Shown here: in pieces, positions 11,160 through 22,874 of the stretch | Layout of the letters: every line of letters starts with the position of its first letter | Position numbering within the stretch: the first letter of the stretch is position 1 | Origin: Tricholoma matsutake | Lineage: Eukaryota; Basidiomycota; Agaricomycetes; Agaricales; Tricholomataceae | Direction: 5' to 3' | Assembly: GCA_026075535.2 (NCBI GenBank) | Contig: AP026540.1 | Location: 11,966,001-12,030,000, forward strand | DNA: 64,000 nucleotides | Program-made: the position numbers and the translations under genes | Notes under the pieces: generated by a model | Database searches by the model: none | Told to the model about the DNA's origin: nothing | Seen by the model: the letters and a program-made list of their open reading frames with translations, nothing else

Positions 11160-14100
11160 CGTAGCCATCTCCTTAAGCTTTTTGAATGCCTCCTGTTGTA
11201 TATTATCCCACCTCCATGCCTCCTTTCCTGTCAAGTCAAACAGTGGTCATGCATGATGTGAGAAATCCTTGATAAAATGCCGATAGAAATTGATGAAGGC
11301 CAGGAAAGACTGCACCTCTTTCTTGTTTGTGGGCATCAGCCAAGCCATGACCCCGTTCACCTTGATAGGATCCATCTCCACCTGACCCTCTGAGATATTC
11401 AGGCTGAGGTACTCGATCTTGGTCTTCTCAAACTCACACTTGTCCTGATGAAGGTAGAGTTTGTACCGTCGAAGCTGTTCTAGGACAAGGTGCATGATGC
11501 AACAGTGCTCTTCAACTGTGCGAGTGAAGATGAGGATGTCATCGAGATAGATGCAGACAACGCCTTCAAGGATGAGGTCATGGAAAATGTTGTTCATCAT
11601 GGTCTGAAAGGTGGCAGGACTATTAGTAAGGCCAAAGAACATGACAAGCGGTTCGAAAAGACCATGGTTGGTATGAAAGGCTGCCTTCCACTCATCTCCC
11701 TCCTTTATCCTCACATTATTGTAGCCCCAATGGACATCAAGCTTGGTGAAGTATCGGGCTCCATGGAGCTGGTTTATGAGTTTGGAGATGAGGGGTAATG
11801 GGTGGTGATTTTTGACCATGATGTTGTTGAGCCTTCTGTAGTCTTGAACTGGTCAAAGTGAGCCATGCTTCTTCTTGACAAAGAAAAAGGGAGAGGCCAT
11901 GGGTGACTTTGATGGTCAAATACATCCAGAGGCCAGGTGCTCGTCAATGAACTGGTCAAGCTGTCATTGTTCTTCAGGAGAGAGAGGATAGACCTTGCAG
12001 GATGAAGGGGTTGCACTGGGGGTAAGTTCGATCGCGTGATCCCATGGCTTGTGTGCAGGGAGAGAGTTGAATGATTCCTTGGAGAACATGTCTCCAAACT
12101 CATGGAGATGAGGGAGCAAGGAATTAGTAGAGGATTTAGCAGCATTGTTTTTGTGGAAGGCCTCAGCGAGGCATTGGGATATGTTCAATGTAGCACACAC
12201 CTCATGCGATGGATGAATCGCAGTGTAGAAGATCTGATCACCTTCCTCTACTTTCTCTGGCTCCTCCTCATCATCATCCAAGTCCAGCATCAGATCAGGA
12301 ACCCCTTCCAACTCCACTTCACGTATAGGCAGGGGTCCGGCACGACACTTCTGAGTATGTCGTATCATGGCCTTCTGTCCATGACGTTCTTGCCTGGCTT
12401 CTGTGAAACAAGTATGACAGCGGGATGGACATCAGCTCATGGTAACCTCCCTGGTACGGCAGTCAACCTCTGGGTTATGGTCTCAAAGCCATGGATAGCC
12501 CAAAATCACCTTTTGCTTTCCTAATTGAGTGACAGCAAAAAGGGCACACTCACTATGATCTTTGTAACAGAGGACCAGGTCTACAACCTCTCGGATGGCA
12601 CCAGCTTTGTTTGGGGACCCATCCACATTATACACAGGTATCGGACGTGAGAGTGAGCGAGTATTTAGGCAATGTTGTTGTGCGAGATGGGCATCAATGA
12701 AGAGACTGGTTGCACCAGAGTCCAGGAGCGCAGAGACACCGAGTATCTGTCCAGTGTCGGTCATCTGCAGTTCAATTGCTAGGTTCAAGGAATGTGTAGA
12801 GGGAGTGGATGCAACAATATATTTGCGTGGTAGTTTACGCTCCCATGATTTAATTTTGGGGTGTGGAGCAGAGGGAGAGATGGGAAGAGCAGGTACATCT
12901 TCAGCCAACTTTGAAGGGTCAGAGAGGGGAACAGTCACAGAAATGGATTCATTCTCCGGGGAATCAACTGACAAGACTTCAAAGTGGTTATGGACAGGCA
13001 GTGAGGGCATACAATTCACTCGCTGTGAATAGAAAAATCCTGCTCCTCTACAACTTCTGACTTGATCTCCTCTGCAACCTGATCCTTCGCTTCCTCGACA
13101 TCTACAAGCGCCGACAAGTCTTGGAGGAGTTCATCTCGCCCCTCGGGGGTGAGCATGCGGATATCCTGATGATGGGGACATGCTCCAGCCCTGTGCCCAG
13201 TTTCCCCACAATGGTAGCAGATATCCAACCTATGCACATGGCTGTGGGCTGCATCAACATCCATTGGTACTGGGACATTGATGGCTGGTGTGGGAGTCTG
13301 ATGAACTGGAATGGGGTTAAGGTGGGGAAGGGTTCGATTGAAGGTGTAGGGCACATGAGTGGTAGTTGGAGCACGGAATGCAGCATTAAATGCTGCATTT
13401 GTGAGTTGGTTCTTGTCACAGAGTGAAGCAGCTTCATACCAAGCATAGATATCATTGTCCGCTGGGCGCCCTTCCAACATCTGTGCAATCAGGTCCTGAA
13501 TTTCTCGATTGAGGCCCCATTGGAACTTCACCACCACTGGTAGCCCACTCCCATATCCTGCCATGTCCACCAAATCCTTAAACTCATCGATATAATCGTC
13601 CATGGATCAACACACCTGGTGGTAAGAGGATGACTTGAGTCGTGTCACTGCTTGGTGGTGCTTGTTGAGGGGACAAAAGTGGCATACAAACTCAGCTCGA
13701 AAGTCAACCCAAGTGGAGAAAGGTAGAGAACCGAGTTCTTTAGTTTGATGCAGAAGACGGTCCACATAGAGATAGGTGCATTCAGATTTCATGTATGTGA
13801 AGGCCCAATAAATTTTTGCAGCCTCATCGATGAATTGATGCGACTGGAGACTGATGTATAACTCACAGGAATTAAGGAATGCATGTCCCTGCACATGTGC
13901 ACTATTAAATTCAGTGGGGGGAGACAGTTTGATCTGGGCGCACTCTTTAGTGGGCGCGTTTGGCAGTACATCGTTGTTGGGTGTGCTTGGAGTCGCAATG
14001 GGGGGAATATTGGGCATAGGGTTAGTCTGGAGGGTCCTGACAAAGTTTTAGATCATAGATTTAAGTGAATCAATTTGCACGCATATTCCGGAAACATTGT

Positions 14101-14205
14101 TTTCAAGCGTGTTGAGGTGCTCTGATGTGTCCATGTTGCTAGGGGGCGCATTTGGCAAAAATGGTGGTGCAGTAAAGGCGAGACTGTCTGGAACAGTGTG
14201 TAGGG
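11160..14205 (-). pseudogene. Truncated chromovirus gag-pol (copy 2)
   Basis: This is a minus-strand fragment paralogous to the complete element at 30507-36515. In order from 14017: gag (capsid-like region, then CCHC zinc knuckle CYHCGETGHRAGAC near 13220), aspartic protease (LLDSGATSLF near 12720), and reverse transcriptase with the YLDD box near 11550, ending in the RNase H linker at about 11160. Integrase and chromodomain are missing. In-frame TGA codons interrupt gag (13607-13609) and RT (11853-11855). Compared with the complete copy it has many CpG to TpG or CpA changes. It is inserted in the outer hAT-like element. It cannot make a working polyprotein. Confidence 0.85.
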
Positions 14206-14206
14206 A

Positions 14207-14346
14207 GGAGTCAGTAATACTGCCTGTAGTACTCAGCTTGACCTAATTCAAATAACAGTCTTAAACTCAATCTGAACAACTCGACAACTCAGAAAGTCTC
14301 TGAGTTGTGATTACTCGAACTCAGCAGTTGGAAAGCCTCCAACTGT
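14207..14346 (+). repeat. Fragment of the second gypsy family's LTR (R-U5)
   Basis: About 140 bases match, in opposite orientation, the part of the 29680-30414 LTR that follows its TATA box. They include two perfect hairpins whose loops are AAAGTCT and AAAGCCT (reverse complements of the AGACTTT and AGGCTTT loops there). The fragment is joined directly to the chromovirus fragment on the left and to a pol fragment on the right. Confidence 0.6.
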
Positions 14347-15892
14347 GATCACCTAGCTCTGGAGCACACAGCCTGGCCAATATGTATAACAGTAGCTTGT
14401 TCATACCTTCTACCAGACCATTCACCCAAGGTGAGTAAGCTGCCACAACGTGCATTTTTGTCCCCCATCCCTTGCAGAATTTTTCCACCTCTTCGCACTT
14501 GAAGTGGGGTCCACCATCTGTCATAAAGGTTTCTGATGGCGCAAAGTTGTGGAAGATATTGGTTAGGGACTTCACCGTTGTGCTTCCGCTGCCCACTTTC
14601 TTGCACATGAAACCCCAAACGTGTTGGGAGTAGGTGTCAAGATACAAACCGATGTTGTTGAAGCCCCCTTTCCCAATTGGCATTGAAAGGTAGTCTCCGA
14701 CCAGTAGCTTGAAGGGGTGGCACCTCGTGATTGGGTTGAGCAGTGAGTGTAGGTGTGATCCGCCGAAACCTTTGCAGCGAGTATTGCAGAGACAATGCAT
14801 GCATCTAGTCCAGGAGGGCAGTCTGTATGCTGTCCCGGTGCCAGTGACCCCCCCCTTCGTGCTCCTGCCATGCCAGTTCCACCGCCTCTGCTTTTGTTAC
14901 ACACTCCTGTCGCAGCCATGCCTGTATTCTCGTGCCACCCCCAATGTGCCATAGCCGTCCATCCTCTATTGCGTATTGGGAAGCCCTGTGCCATGCTCGC
15001 TTCCTCTCCTGGAGCTTTGTTCCATGATCTAGCTCCAGTATTGCATTGATGACCTCCAGGAATAATGGTTCGTTGGCGAAATGTTCTCTAAGCGCAGCCA
15101 TTTCAGGTGGTGCGTCCACCAAGAATAGGTCCTGTGCAACACCAGTAACCTCATCAATGTCTGGATTGACTGTCCACTCACTTCCATCTCCGAACCCTTT
15201 TGGGGTTCCTTTGTACTGCCTGCTGATGCCATCAGCTATGTTGGTGATGCCTGGTATGTGGCGGACATCAACGATGTTGTATGCTAAAACACCATCTCAC
15301 CACCGAGCGTGCGTGGCATTCAGTTTGTCGCTCAGGAGGACATCTCGTAGTGCTTGGCAGTCGGTTTCAATCTCCACTGGCATTCCCCATAGAATATCTG
15401 CAAATTTATCAAAGCAAAACTTTAGTGAAGCAAATTCGGGTAAAAACGGTTTGTACTTCTCCTCCATGGCTGACGTGCATTTTGATGCAAATCCCAACGG
15501 GTGTAGGCGAGTGATCTTTTTCCCCCCTGCTAGTGTTGTCGTGATGTTCTGTGATAGGACTCCTGCAAATGCGTCCTTTGACCCATCTGTGGTTAAGATG
15601 AACAGGGTTCCGTCGAAGCATGGTGGTTTGAGGACAGGCTCAGAGATTAGTAGGCTTTTTAATTTCACAAATGTTTCCAAATGTGCCTTCATCCAGATTG
15701 CCTTCAGCTTATATGCCTTCATGATGTTCTGGTATTTCTGCTTCCCAACCCCTTTTGGCACGTCGACGTTTTGCAGGATGTCTCGTAGTGGCTTTTCCAC
15801 CTTTGCGTACCCTTTCACTAGGTCCCGGAAGTGGCCTGTTAGGCCCAGGAAGCCTTCTAGATGTGAGGCGTCTTCAGGTTGGGGCCAGTTTA
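14347..15892 (-). pseudogene. Gypsy pol fragment (RNase H and integrase), second family
   Basis: Read from 15890 leftward: the end of RT, RNase H (LTTDGSKDAFAGVLSQN near 15600; IETDCQALRD near 15350), the IN zinc-binding linker, and the integrase core (VGDYLSMPIGKGGFNNIGLY near 14690; TDGGPHFKCEEVEKFC near 14500). The sequence differs from the chromovirus and has no chromodomain. Frames are split by stops and shifts near 15300, 14800 and 14320, so it is dead. Its left end meets the LTR fragment 14207-14346; whether both come from one element cannot be decided here. Confidence 0.75.
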
Positions 15893-15985
15893 CAATAGGA
15901 AATGAAGTGAGGGAAAATATAGAAAGAATGTAAAAAATAGGAGAAACACACAGGGCACCCCCCTAGTCCCCCTAGTCCCCTTACA
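15893..15985 (-). repeat. Remnant of a chromovirus LTR end
   Basis: The last 90 or so bases before 15986 match the plus-strand right end of the 30507-30933 LTR (AGGAAATGA... to CCCCTTACA), with a short duplication of CCCCCTAGT. It is a broken LTR at the right edge of the nested gypsy debris. Confidence 0.7.
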
Positions 15986-16562
15986 GTTGGGCTTGTGCCG
16001 GTGTTGCATCAATATGGTGCCATTCCCTCATGAGGTTGGGATGGTGGGGTACTTACCTACCGGGGTGGTAATGACATAAGTTTAAGCCTACAAAAGAAAA
16101 CAACAATGTTAGTAGTGAATAAAATAATGAAATAATGAAGCAAATCTTACTTTTTATGTGTGGGAGCCTTCTGCAACATGGGTGTTAGTTGTTGAATGCA
16201 TAGAACACACATGATGTGGCAGGTTTGCAGCCATGGGTGCTGCTGTTTGGTGTGGTTGAGGGGGCATGGGGTTGGTTGAGGTGGCTGTTCATGGATAGTG
16301 TTTGAAAGTCCAGTTGCATGGATTGAAAAAAAAACTGGCAACTGAACTGGACCTAACCATGGTCCAGTCTGTGTGGCAGCTGCAAAGGAAGTGGTTGTGG
16401 ATCAGTCCAGTTGCCACTTGTGTTGTTTAAAAGATATTAATAGACTGCTAAAAGACCAACTTCAACTGACTGCAACCAGTCTTTGATGGGTAAGTGATCA
16501 ATTGATCACACATGATGCTGTTGATCAATATTGATCATCAATCATCACACTCAACAACACCA

Positions 16563-16638
16563 TTGACAACCACAACCACTCTTGACAACCACAACCACTC
16601 TTGACAACCACAACCACTCTCAACAATCACAACTACTC
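16563..16638. repeat. 19-bp tandem repeat, four units
   Basis: Units of TTGACAACCACAACCACTC start at 16563, 16582 and 16601, with a diverged fourth at 16620. They lie in the left subterminal region of the inner hAT-like element, where such repeats can act as transposase binding sites. Confidence 0.85.
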
Positions 16639-18336
16639 GCGACAACCACAACCACAACCACCACATGTCCATTATATCCCCCTCAACATAAGTGGCCACC
16701 TTGATTACTGCCACACCACCAAATGCCAACATGTGTATGTACATACAAAATAAGTTTATTTTCATTGTTGCATCATTTCTTTTACTACTAACATGTTTTT
16801 TGTAGGTTTAAAGCCAACATGCAGTAGGGAATAGCCAGGGTAAGCACACCACCAACCTGTAAGCTCACCACATGACTTACCACCCCAACAGCTCAACAAC
16901 AATGACATCAACCCAGCACCTGCCCCTGCCACTGTGAGCTGCTGCTGGCAGGGGGGAACATGGGTGTCATCTGACATCAGGGGTAGACAGTAGCCAAGAC
17001 AACAGTGGGAGGGGGGCATTCTGCCTGTGTGGTGAGATACATAAGGTAAGCACCCAAGCCCATAAGCCTGCTACATCACCACTTACAACCCCACCTGCTC
17101 AATGACAATGACATCCACACAGCACCCGTTGATAGGTCCACTTCATGGATTCAGCTCGGAAAACATTTCCACACATTACAGTCAACTCCCATGGCACTTC
17201 GAATGCTTATGAACTTTATGAACTTTTCTCAAAGTTTTTTTGTGACACTTCAAATGACTTCAAACAACTTTGCAACACTTCAAATGAGTTCAAATAACTT
17301 CGCAGCACCTTGAATACCTTTGGCCACTGTATGCCTATTGCACCGCCCTTCAGACACACACAGCACACCTTGTACAAGTTAGCATGTCGCATATTGAGCA
17401 CCACCAGACATGAGGAGATACGACAATGCACTGTTAGGACACGATTGTGGTGTTTTGACATTTCAATGATATATTGGATCAATTGGACAAGTATCTTTGA
17501 TATATTGTGACTCTACATGTCTCCCTTCTCATCATTTCTCATTTATTTTCTGATTTGGAAGTCCTTTATTGTTTTATATCTTGCCTCATGTAGTCCTCAT
17601 GTTCTATTTCCTTTTTAGTACTATCGCTCAAAACTTATATAACCTTGTATTTGCTACCTAGAAGAACAGAACAGATCATCCTCTCATCTCTATTGTCTGA
17701 TTTAAGAGTAATTCTCTTGAGTCCAAGCCTCCTTGTCTTAGTCCTGAAGTTTAGTGGGTTACCACAAACTTCTTTGAAAATTCCATACTAGCTTCTCAAA
17801 ACTATCATCCATTGTCTATCCCCTCTTGAGACCTTTCCACATTGCTATGGTCTATCTTCATCATCTTTTGAAACTATTCTCATTCTCTACAAACCCCTTG
17901 AACTTCCTCGAACTCTTTCCAAACTTCCTCAAACTCATGTCATACTCCTTTGAACTTTCTCAAACATCTTCAAACCTTTATCGAAGCACTTTGCAGAACT
18001 TTGTACCCCTTCAAACTTTGATGAATCTTGTTGAACCTCTTTGAACTTTGGTCCCCTACTCTTGGTTAACAGCAGTGATATTTAGTACCACCTCACACCC
18101 TTCCTCTAACTTGTGTTATACCATCCGAGGCCTATTTGTGGGTTTTGTTTAGGTTTCTGGGTTGAGTATCATCACTGCCCCCACTGTTGTGAGCTTGTAC
18201 AGGGGAATGCAGGTGCTAACAGTGATTTTATGAATGTGATGGTGCCCCAAATGGATGACACCAATGATGATATCGACCCAGCAGCTGCCCCCACCATTAT
18301 GAGCCACTGCTCACATGGGGGATTGTGGGTGTTGAT

Positions 18337-19065
18337 AGGACCCTGGATAATACCCTTAGAGGCTATTCCAAAAATTTCAAGATTTCCAAGAATTTGTCCA
18401 GATTCGATTTGGCAATTTTGTCCGGTCTGGAACTAGCATAGTGGACTTTTTCGAGGGTTTGTCTGGAATCCAGAAACAGCCCTTCCAGACCCCAAAATTT
18501 GTCCGGATTGCGGGAAACAGCCTCCTCAGAGCCCCAAAATCGCTAAGGATGTACTCCAAACACATAATATTACTTCTAGACAATAGACAACAGTAAAAAA
18601 AGTCATTCTTCGTTGTCCACTTCGTTGTCTTCCACCCAATTCCTTTTTCCTCGCTTTCTTGACAGTTTCATCGCATCCTTGAATTTTGTGGCACTGTTGT
18701 CAAGAGTTTTGAACTGATCACCATCTTCATTTGTAAGCTCAAGAGTACCCAACTGAACATTGAACTAAAGCAGTGCAAACAAAACTCGAGGTGCAACAAA
18801 ATATACAGCACCAAACGGGTATCGAACACAGGACCTCTATAGCATGAATGCACTGACAGTAGCCACTTCACCACTAGACCAACCAACTTTGTCTGGATGT
18901 GGATGTAGCCTTCTCATGAACAGGGCCCTCCTGTCTGGTGGCCGGATCTAGCTATACCCCCATTTTTGCCCTGTTCTGTCCAGTTTGGAACTGGCCAAAG
19001 GGCCTATTTTCCTGAAAATTTGTCTGGATGGGCAAATAGCCTCTAAGGGTATTATCCGGGGTCCT
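18337..19065 (+). mobile_element. MITE with 31-bp TIRs, nested
   Basis: Target duplications GTGTTGAT at 18329-18336 and 19066-19073 are perfect. The ends are 31-bp inverted repeats with one mismatch, beginning AGGACCCYGGATAATACCCT. The 8-bp duplication fits hAT, but the TIR belongs to a different family from the host element. The middle (about 18545-18895) is the SINE-like unit; the rest has no coding capacity. Confidence 0.85.
18545..18895 (-). mobile_element. tRNA-derived SINE-like unit
   Basis: On the minus strand a Pol III A box (TGGTCTAGTGGT, 18881-18870) and B box (GTTCGATACCC, 18827-18817) lie 42 bases apart, the spacing of an internal tRNA promoter. They are followed by about 250 bases of unrelated body ending near a T-rich run. 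The head does not fold as a complete tRNA as far as I can see. It lies within the MITE 18337-19065. Confidence 0.5.
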
Positions 19066-19652
19066 GTGTTGATGAAGGTGACAACAATGCACTGCTGCCA
19101 TACCACCACTGACTTGAATGACAAATGAACAATGGATGACAGACCAATGGGGGACAGCAGGCCACCATAATGGAGGGGGAAGGCAATGACAATGACAATG
19201 AACAACAGGGAGGTGACAGATGACTTCCATGATGGAGGGGGACAACAAGTGATGACTATGAAGGGGGGGGATGAGAAATGACAACCTGCGGGGGCAATGA
19301 ATGACAATGGACAGGAGGGGCAATGGACAATGATGGGTGGGGGATGATGATGGGGGGTTACAACTACCAGCTCTCAGATGCCTGCTCACAGCCTCTGCTC
19401 TGTGAGGGGCTTTTTCCTTTCTCATTAATTTATTTGTAGAAGTCTGTATTATAGCTCATTAATTTATTTGTAAAACATAGTCCTGAACCAGTTTGGGGTC
19501 AGTTCAGTGCAGCAACTCTTACACTGGTCTGGTCCATGGTTGCCCCTGGTGGGGTCAAGAAAACTGGACTGGACTGGACTTTCAAATACTATTCATGGAG
19601 AGGGAGTGGTTGTGGGAAGGAGGAGGGAGGGAAGTGATGGTCATTGTTCAAG

Positions 19653-19673
19653 TTGTTGTTGTTGTTGTTGTTG
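19653..19673. repeat. (GTT)n microsatellite
   Basis: About seven pure GTT units lie just right of the end of the inner hAT-like element, inside the outer element's right arm. Confidence 0.9.
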
Positions 19674-20095
19674 TGTAGTTGATCAGTGATTGATTGCATG
19701 TGATTGATTGATCACTTACCATCAAAACACTGGTTGTGGTTGGTTGCAACTGGTCTTTTAGCAGTCTATAAATAATTTTAAAATCATGCAACTGGCAACT
19801 GACCAGTCCACAACCACTTCCATTGCAGCTGCAAGACAGAGCGGACTGGAGTTGGGTCTGGTTTGGTTGCCAGTTTTTTTTCAGCCCATGCAACCAGACT
19901 TTCAAACACTACCAAGCATGTCAGATAGTATAGTTATGGACCATAAATATTTGAAAAACTGTTCCTAACAATACAAATATAATCACGACTAGATCCATAC
20001 CAGACCCTTACATGAGAGCAAGCAGTGGTGCCAGCCTGGGTCTGGACTGACTTGAGCTAGTAGGCCACTACTCCATATGGCATGTCCGAGTTCTC

Positions 20096-22028
20096 TTATG
20101 TTCTTGTGTAGACAGCTGTTACCGCATTCTCTGTTGAGAGTAGTGTTTAAAAGTCCGGTTCAGTCCAGTTTTTTTGCCCCATTTGGACAAACTGCAACCA
20201 TAACTGGTTGCCTATTATGGTAAGACCCCAAAAAACCAGACTGAACCTGAAAAAACCGGTTTAAAACAGTTTGAACCAGTTTGAACTGAAGTCCAGTTGT
20301 AACCAGTTTGAACTGGTTTGAACTGACTCAAACTGGTCTTACCACATAAAACCAGTTGTAAACAATAGTACACAGTGTATATTAGTCAACTGTAAATGTT
20401 TTATAGTGACAACAATCCTCTACATCTTGAAATACACAACTATGAGATGTCGTGCAAGTTAGATTTTGCAGTAGCATTTCATTTTGGCCATAGCACATGC
20501 AATTCTGGACCATTTCTCTTAAAAAAAGTGGTCAAAAGATGCATATTTAAGAGGGGTACCTTATGGCGGTTTGAACTGACCCAAACTGGTCCAGTTCAGT
20601 TCAGTTCAGAGCAGTTTTACAATCCCGGGATGACCAAACTGGACTGAAGGTCTGGTTTTTTTCCAGTTCAGTCCGGTCCAGTTGCCAGTTTTTTCCAGTT
20701 TGATGAACTGGACTTTTAAACACCAGTTGAGAGTGAGGCTACATCAGTTGACTCATACACTAGCGAACTGCCAGTGAATATTCCATCATGGAACCACACC
20801 ATACCTGTGCATGTTATTACACATGCAGTGAAATGGTCACCTGCAAGGTATATTATGACACACAATGAATATTGCCTGCATGATCCATCAATGTGGATCT
20901 CCAGAATCAGATTGATGGAAGCCAAATCTTGCAATAGTTCAATTGCAAACAGTGCAGGGTGATGTGCAAATGTAAATTGATGAATCAGATGCTTTCTGCA
21001 CTGTGGGCAACACCTTGACAATGGTATTGAGAAATCAGATATATATTGTTGGACAGTGCAGCCTGTGGGGGTGGATACTGTTACAATTCCACCAGAATCT
21101 GTCAAGCATAAGTCTAACAAGATATTGATTTCGTAACAGTGTGGGTACATTTGAGTAACCAATCCATAATAGCATGCACACTTCCATACTGTCTGAATGT
21201 GAATTCTGTGTTAGTCCTTGCCAAATAAGACCTTAGGTAATCTCGTATCTGTTCTAGTGAATATGTTGTGGATGCCCCATGAACACTTACATGGGAGTTG
21301 ACGGATGCAAGCAACAAATCCAGTAAGTCACTCTGCATCTCATGCCATGAGTGTGCAATTGTCATGGGGTCTTCAAGCCACATGTTGAAGAGGATGGGAC
21401 AGATTGCATCATATGCACAACTGTTATTCTGCCATTGCATGCCAATGGGAACAAGTGCATGAATAGATACCGATGGTTGAACCCCTTGTGCCAGGCCTGT
21501 GTCAGAATCCAGTTTCTGCTTCTTGAAATGGGGCTGGCATAAATTGAGGGACGGTGTCCTTTTTAGCGCATGTGATTCAATCTTATTTATATATGACTGC
21601 TACTCAGCTTGATATTTCTCCTTTGGTTTAGCCTCCAGTATTCACCAGTTGAGATCATCACCTTTCCATTCAAGGTATGGATCATGTTTACTCCATCTCA
21701 GTGCTGAGTGCATCCTTGATGGCATGTATTGCAAACCTTTATGCTCACAGAACAGAGTAATAACTGTATTTCTGTGATCAGCCACCATGACTTCTCTTGG
21801 TAGCTTGCCTTCAAAACACCTGGCTGTTATATCATCCAAAAGCTCAAGCTCTCTGAATTCCTGTTGGAGCACACTTGATGCACCTCCAGTGATTTTGCTG
21901 GGATGGAAGCTATTTAAGATCAGGGTACCTGCAGCACTCACACCTCTTGATATCACTGTGTAATATTCTTGGTGTGATTGACTATACATGAGGTCAACAA
22001 CATTGTTTTCCCGAGTTTTACCTTGCAA
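20096..22028 (-). pseudogene. USP/UCH-like cysteine protease gene, disrupted
   Basis: Minus-strand exons run from 22028 to the TAA at 20096-20098. A Cys box (QNNSCAYDAI, near 21415) resembles the ubiquitin-specific protease nucleophile motif, a CPxC pair with a FAIEL strand lies near 21000, and a His box (YLAGDHFTACVIT, then VWFHDG) near 20830 matches the UCH pattern. The expected role is cleavage of ubiquitin-like tags. The gene is broken in three ways: the 5' end is cut at 22029 by an LTR, an in-frame TGA lies at 21642-21644, and a MITE (20141-20725) sits in the last 15 or so codons. A diverged inverted partial copy lies at 22863-23210. The family call rests on motif order; the biological role is unknown. 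Confidence 0.65.
20141..20725. mobile_element. 585-bp hAT-like MITE inserted in the USP-like gene
   Basis: Perfect 8-bp duplications GTTGAGAG lie at 20133-20140 and 20726-20733. Inverted ends are TAGTGTTTAAAAGTCCGGT and TGGTGTTTAAAAGTCCAGT. The terminal motif is that of the two larger hAT-like elements, so it is a deletion derivative of that family. Its interior is largely short CCAGTTTGAACTGG-like palindromic repeats and has no coding capacity. Removing it with one duplication rejoins the C-terminal codons of the protease gene on the minus strand. Confidence 0.9.
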
Positions 22029-22029
22029 T

Positions 22030-22700
22030 TATAAGGGCAACCTTAGGAGCTACTTAATTAGTGGACTAGCAAAGGGAAATCCAAAGTTAAAATTATGGTA
22101 CATATTACAGGGAGTGGAGGCGCACCTAGCAAAAGGAAATCTGAAGAGAAAACTCTAAGGACCCCTTTGCCAATGCCCAGTATATGTGAAGATTGCAAAA
22201 ATCAAATAATAGCCTAAAAATAGAAAAGGCAGAGATAGGCAGATCAAGGCTGCTGAATGACATCACACCAAGGGGTAGATGTTGGAAAGGGTACTCCGCC
22301 TCTAAATATAAAACTGTCAACATGTACAAATGTGATAGAAAGGGAAATTAGTAATAAAATAAGGAAAAATTATAGAAAATGAAGAATAGGAGGAAATGAA
22401 GTGAGGAAAAATATAGGACAAACATAAAAAAATAGGAGAAACACATGGGGAACCCCCTAGTCCCTGTACATCATCCCCTCTCTAAGATGCATTGCCCTGA
22501 TGCATTCGAAATTGCAACTGGTCAAAGTCCATAACCTGAATGTGGTGTGGTGCAGAAGTGTGTCATTGGTGGAATTCTTTGACTAGTCATGGGGCATTTA
22601 CATTGGATTCCTCAACCCATGAGTTCTCCTCGTACCCATAGCCCTTCCAATGTACCATATATTGGAGCTTCCCTTGGCACAACCTGCTATCCAGGATGGA
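22030..22700 (-). mobile_element. Partial chromovirus: LTR plus 3' internal end
   Basis: 22030-22470 is a full-length but diverged LTR of the chromovirus family. It runs on through the purine tract (seen as CCCCTCTCTAAG) into about 230 bases that encode, on the minus strand, the chromodomain end of pol. The copy stops near 22700. The insertion truncates the protease gene at 22029. Divergence from the 30.5-kb LTR marks it as an older insertion. Confidence 0.75.
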
Positions 22701-22703
22701 CTC

Positions 22704-22874
22704 AACCTTGTACTTATAAGGGCAACCTTAGAAGCCACTTAATTAATGGACTGGCAAAGGGAAATCCAAAGTTAAAATTATGGTACATATTACAGGGAGT
22801 GGAGGCGCACCTAGCAAAGGGAAATCTGAAGAGAAAACTCTAAAGACCCCTTTGCCAATGCCCAGTATATGTGA
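22704..22874 (-). repeat. Partial chromovirus LTR
   Basis: A second, shorter piece of the same LTR (TATAAGGGCAACC to CCCAGTATATGTGA) abuts the partial element on the left and the protease-like fragment on the right. Confidence 0.75.

Larger units (their letters stand above)
16296..19591 (+). mobile_element. Inner hAT-like element
   Basis: Perfect 8-bp target duplications TTCATGGA lie at 16288-16295 and 19592-19599. Inverted ends are TAGTGTTTGAAAGTCCAGT (left) and TAGTATTTGAAAGTCCAGT (right, as reverse complement). The element is 3.3 kb and holds another MITE (18337-19065). It sits inside the outer element, in opposite orientation to it. Its subterminal parts carry many short direct repeats (19-bp units at 16563-16638; AACTTCCTCAAACT-like units near 17870-18050). 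I find no transposase frame, so it looks non-autonomous. Confidence 0.8.
10685..19911 (-). mobile_element. Outer hAT-like element with nested insertions
   Basis: The perfect 8-bp direct repeat CCAAGCAT lies at 10677-10684 and 19912-19919. Just inside it are inverted ends: AAGTGTTTGAAAGTCC on the left and, as reverse complement, TAGTGTTTGAAAGTCT on the right. TGTTTGAAAGTCC-type termini and 8-bp duplications fit the hAT superfamily. The present length of 9.2 kb comes from later insertions: gypsy fragments (about 11160-15985) and a second hAT-like element (16296-19591). The subterminal sequences (19690-19911, and 10685-10830 as reverse complement) resemble those of the inner copy in opposite orientation, so the two belong to one family. 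I find no transposase frame. Confidence 0.75.

Noticed and set aside
11490..11798. Plus-strand open frame of 102 codons (and its twin at 33334-33627)
   Set aside because: It is the antisense of the reverse-transcriptase region; both copies keep it only because the RT codons are conserved.
18817..18881. A functional tRNA gene on the minus strand
   Set aside because: A and B boxes are present, but I cannot pair an acceptor stem or a credible anticodon arm, and the sequence continues into a long body like a SINE.
22030..22470. Solo LTR
   Set aside because: The sequence continues past the LTR end into the purine tract and about 230 bp of pol, so it is a truncated element, not a recombined solo LTR.
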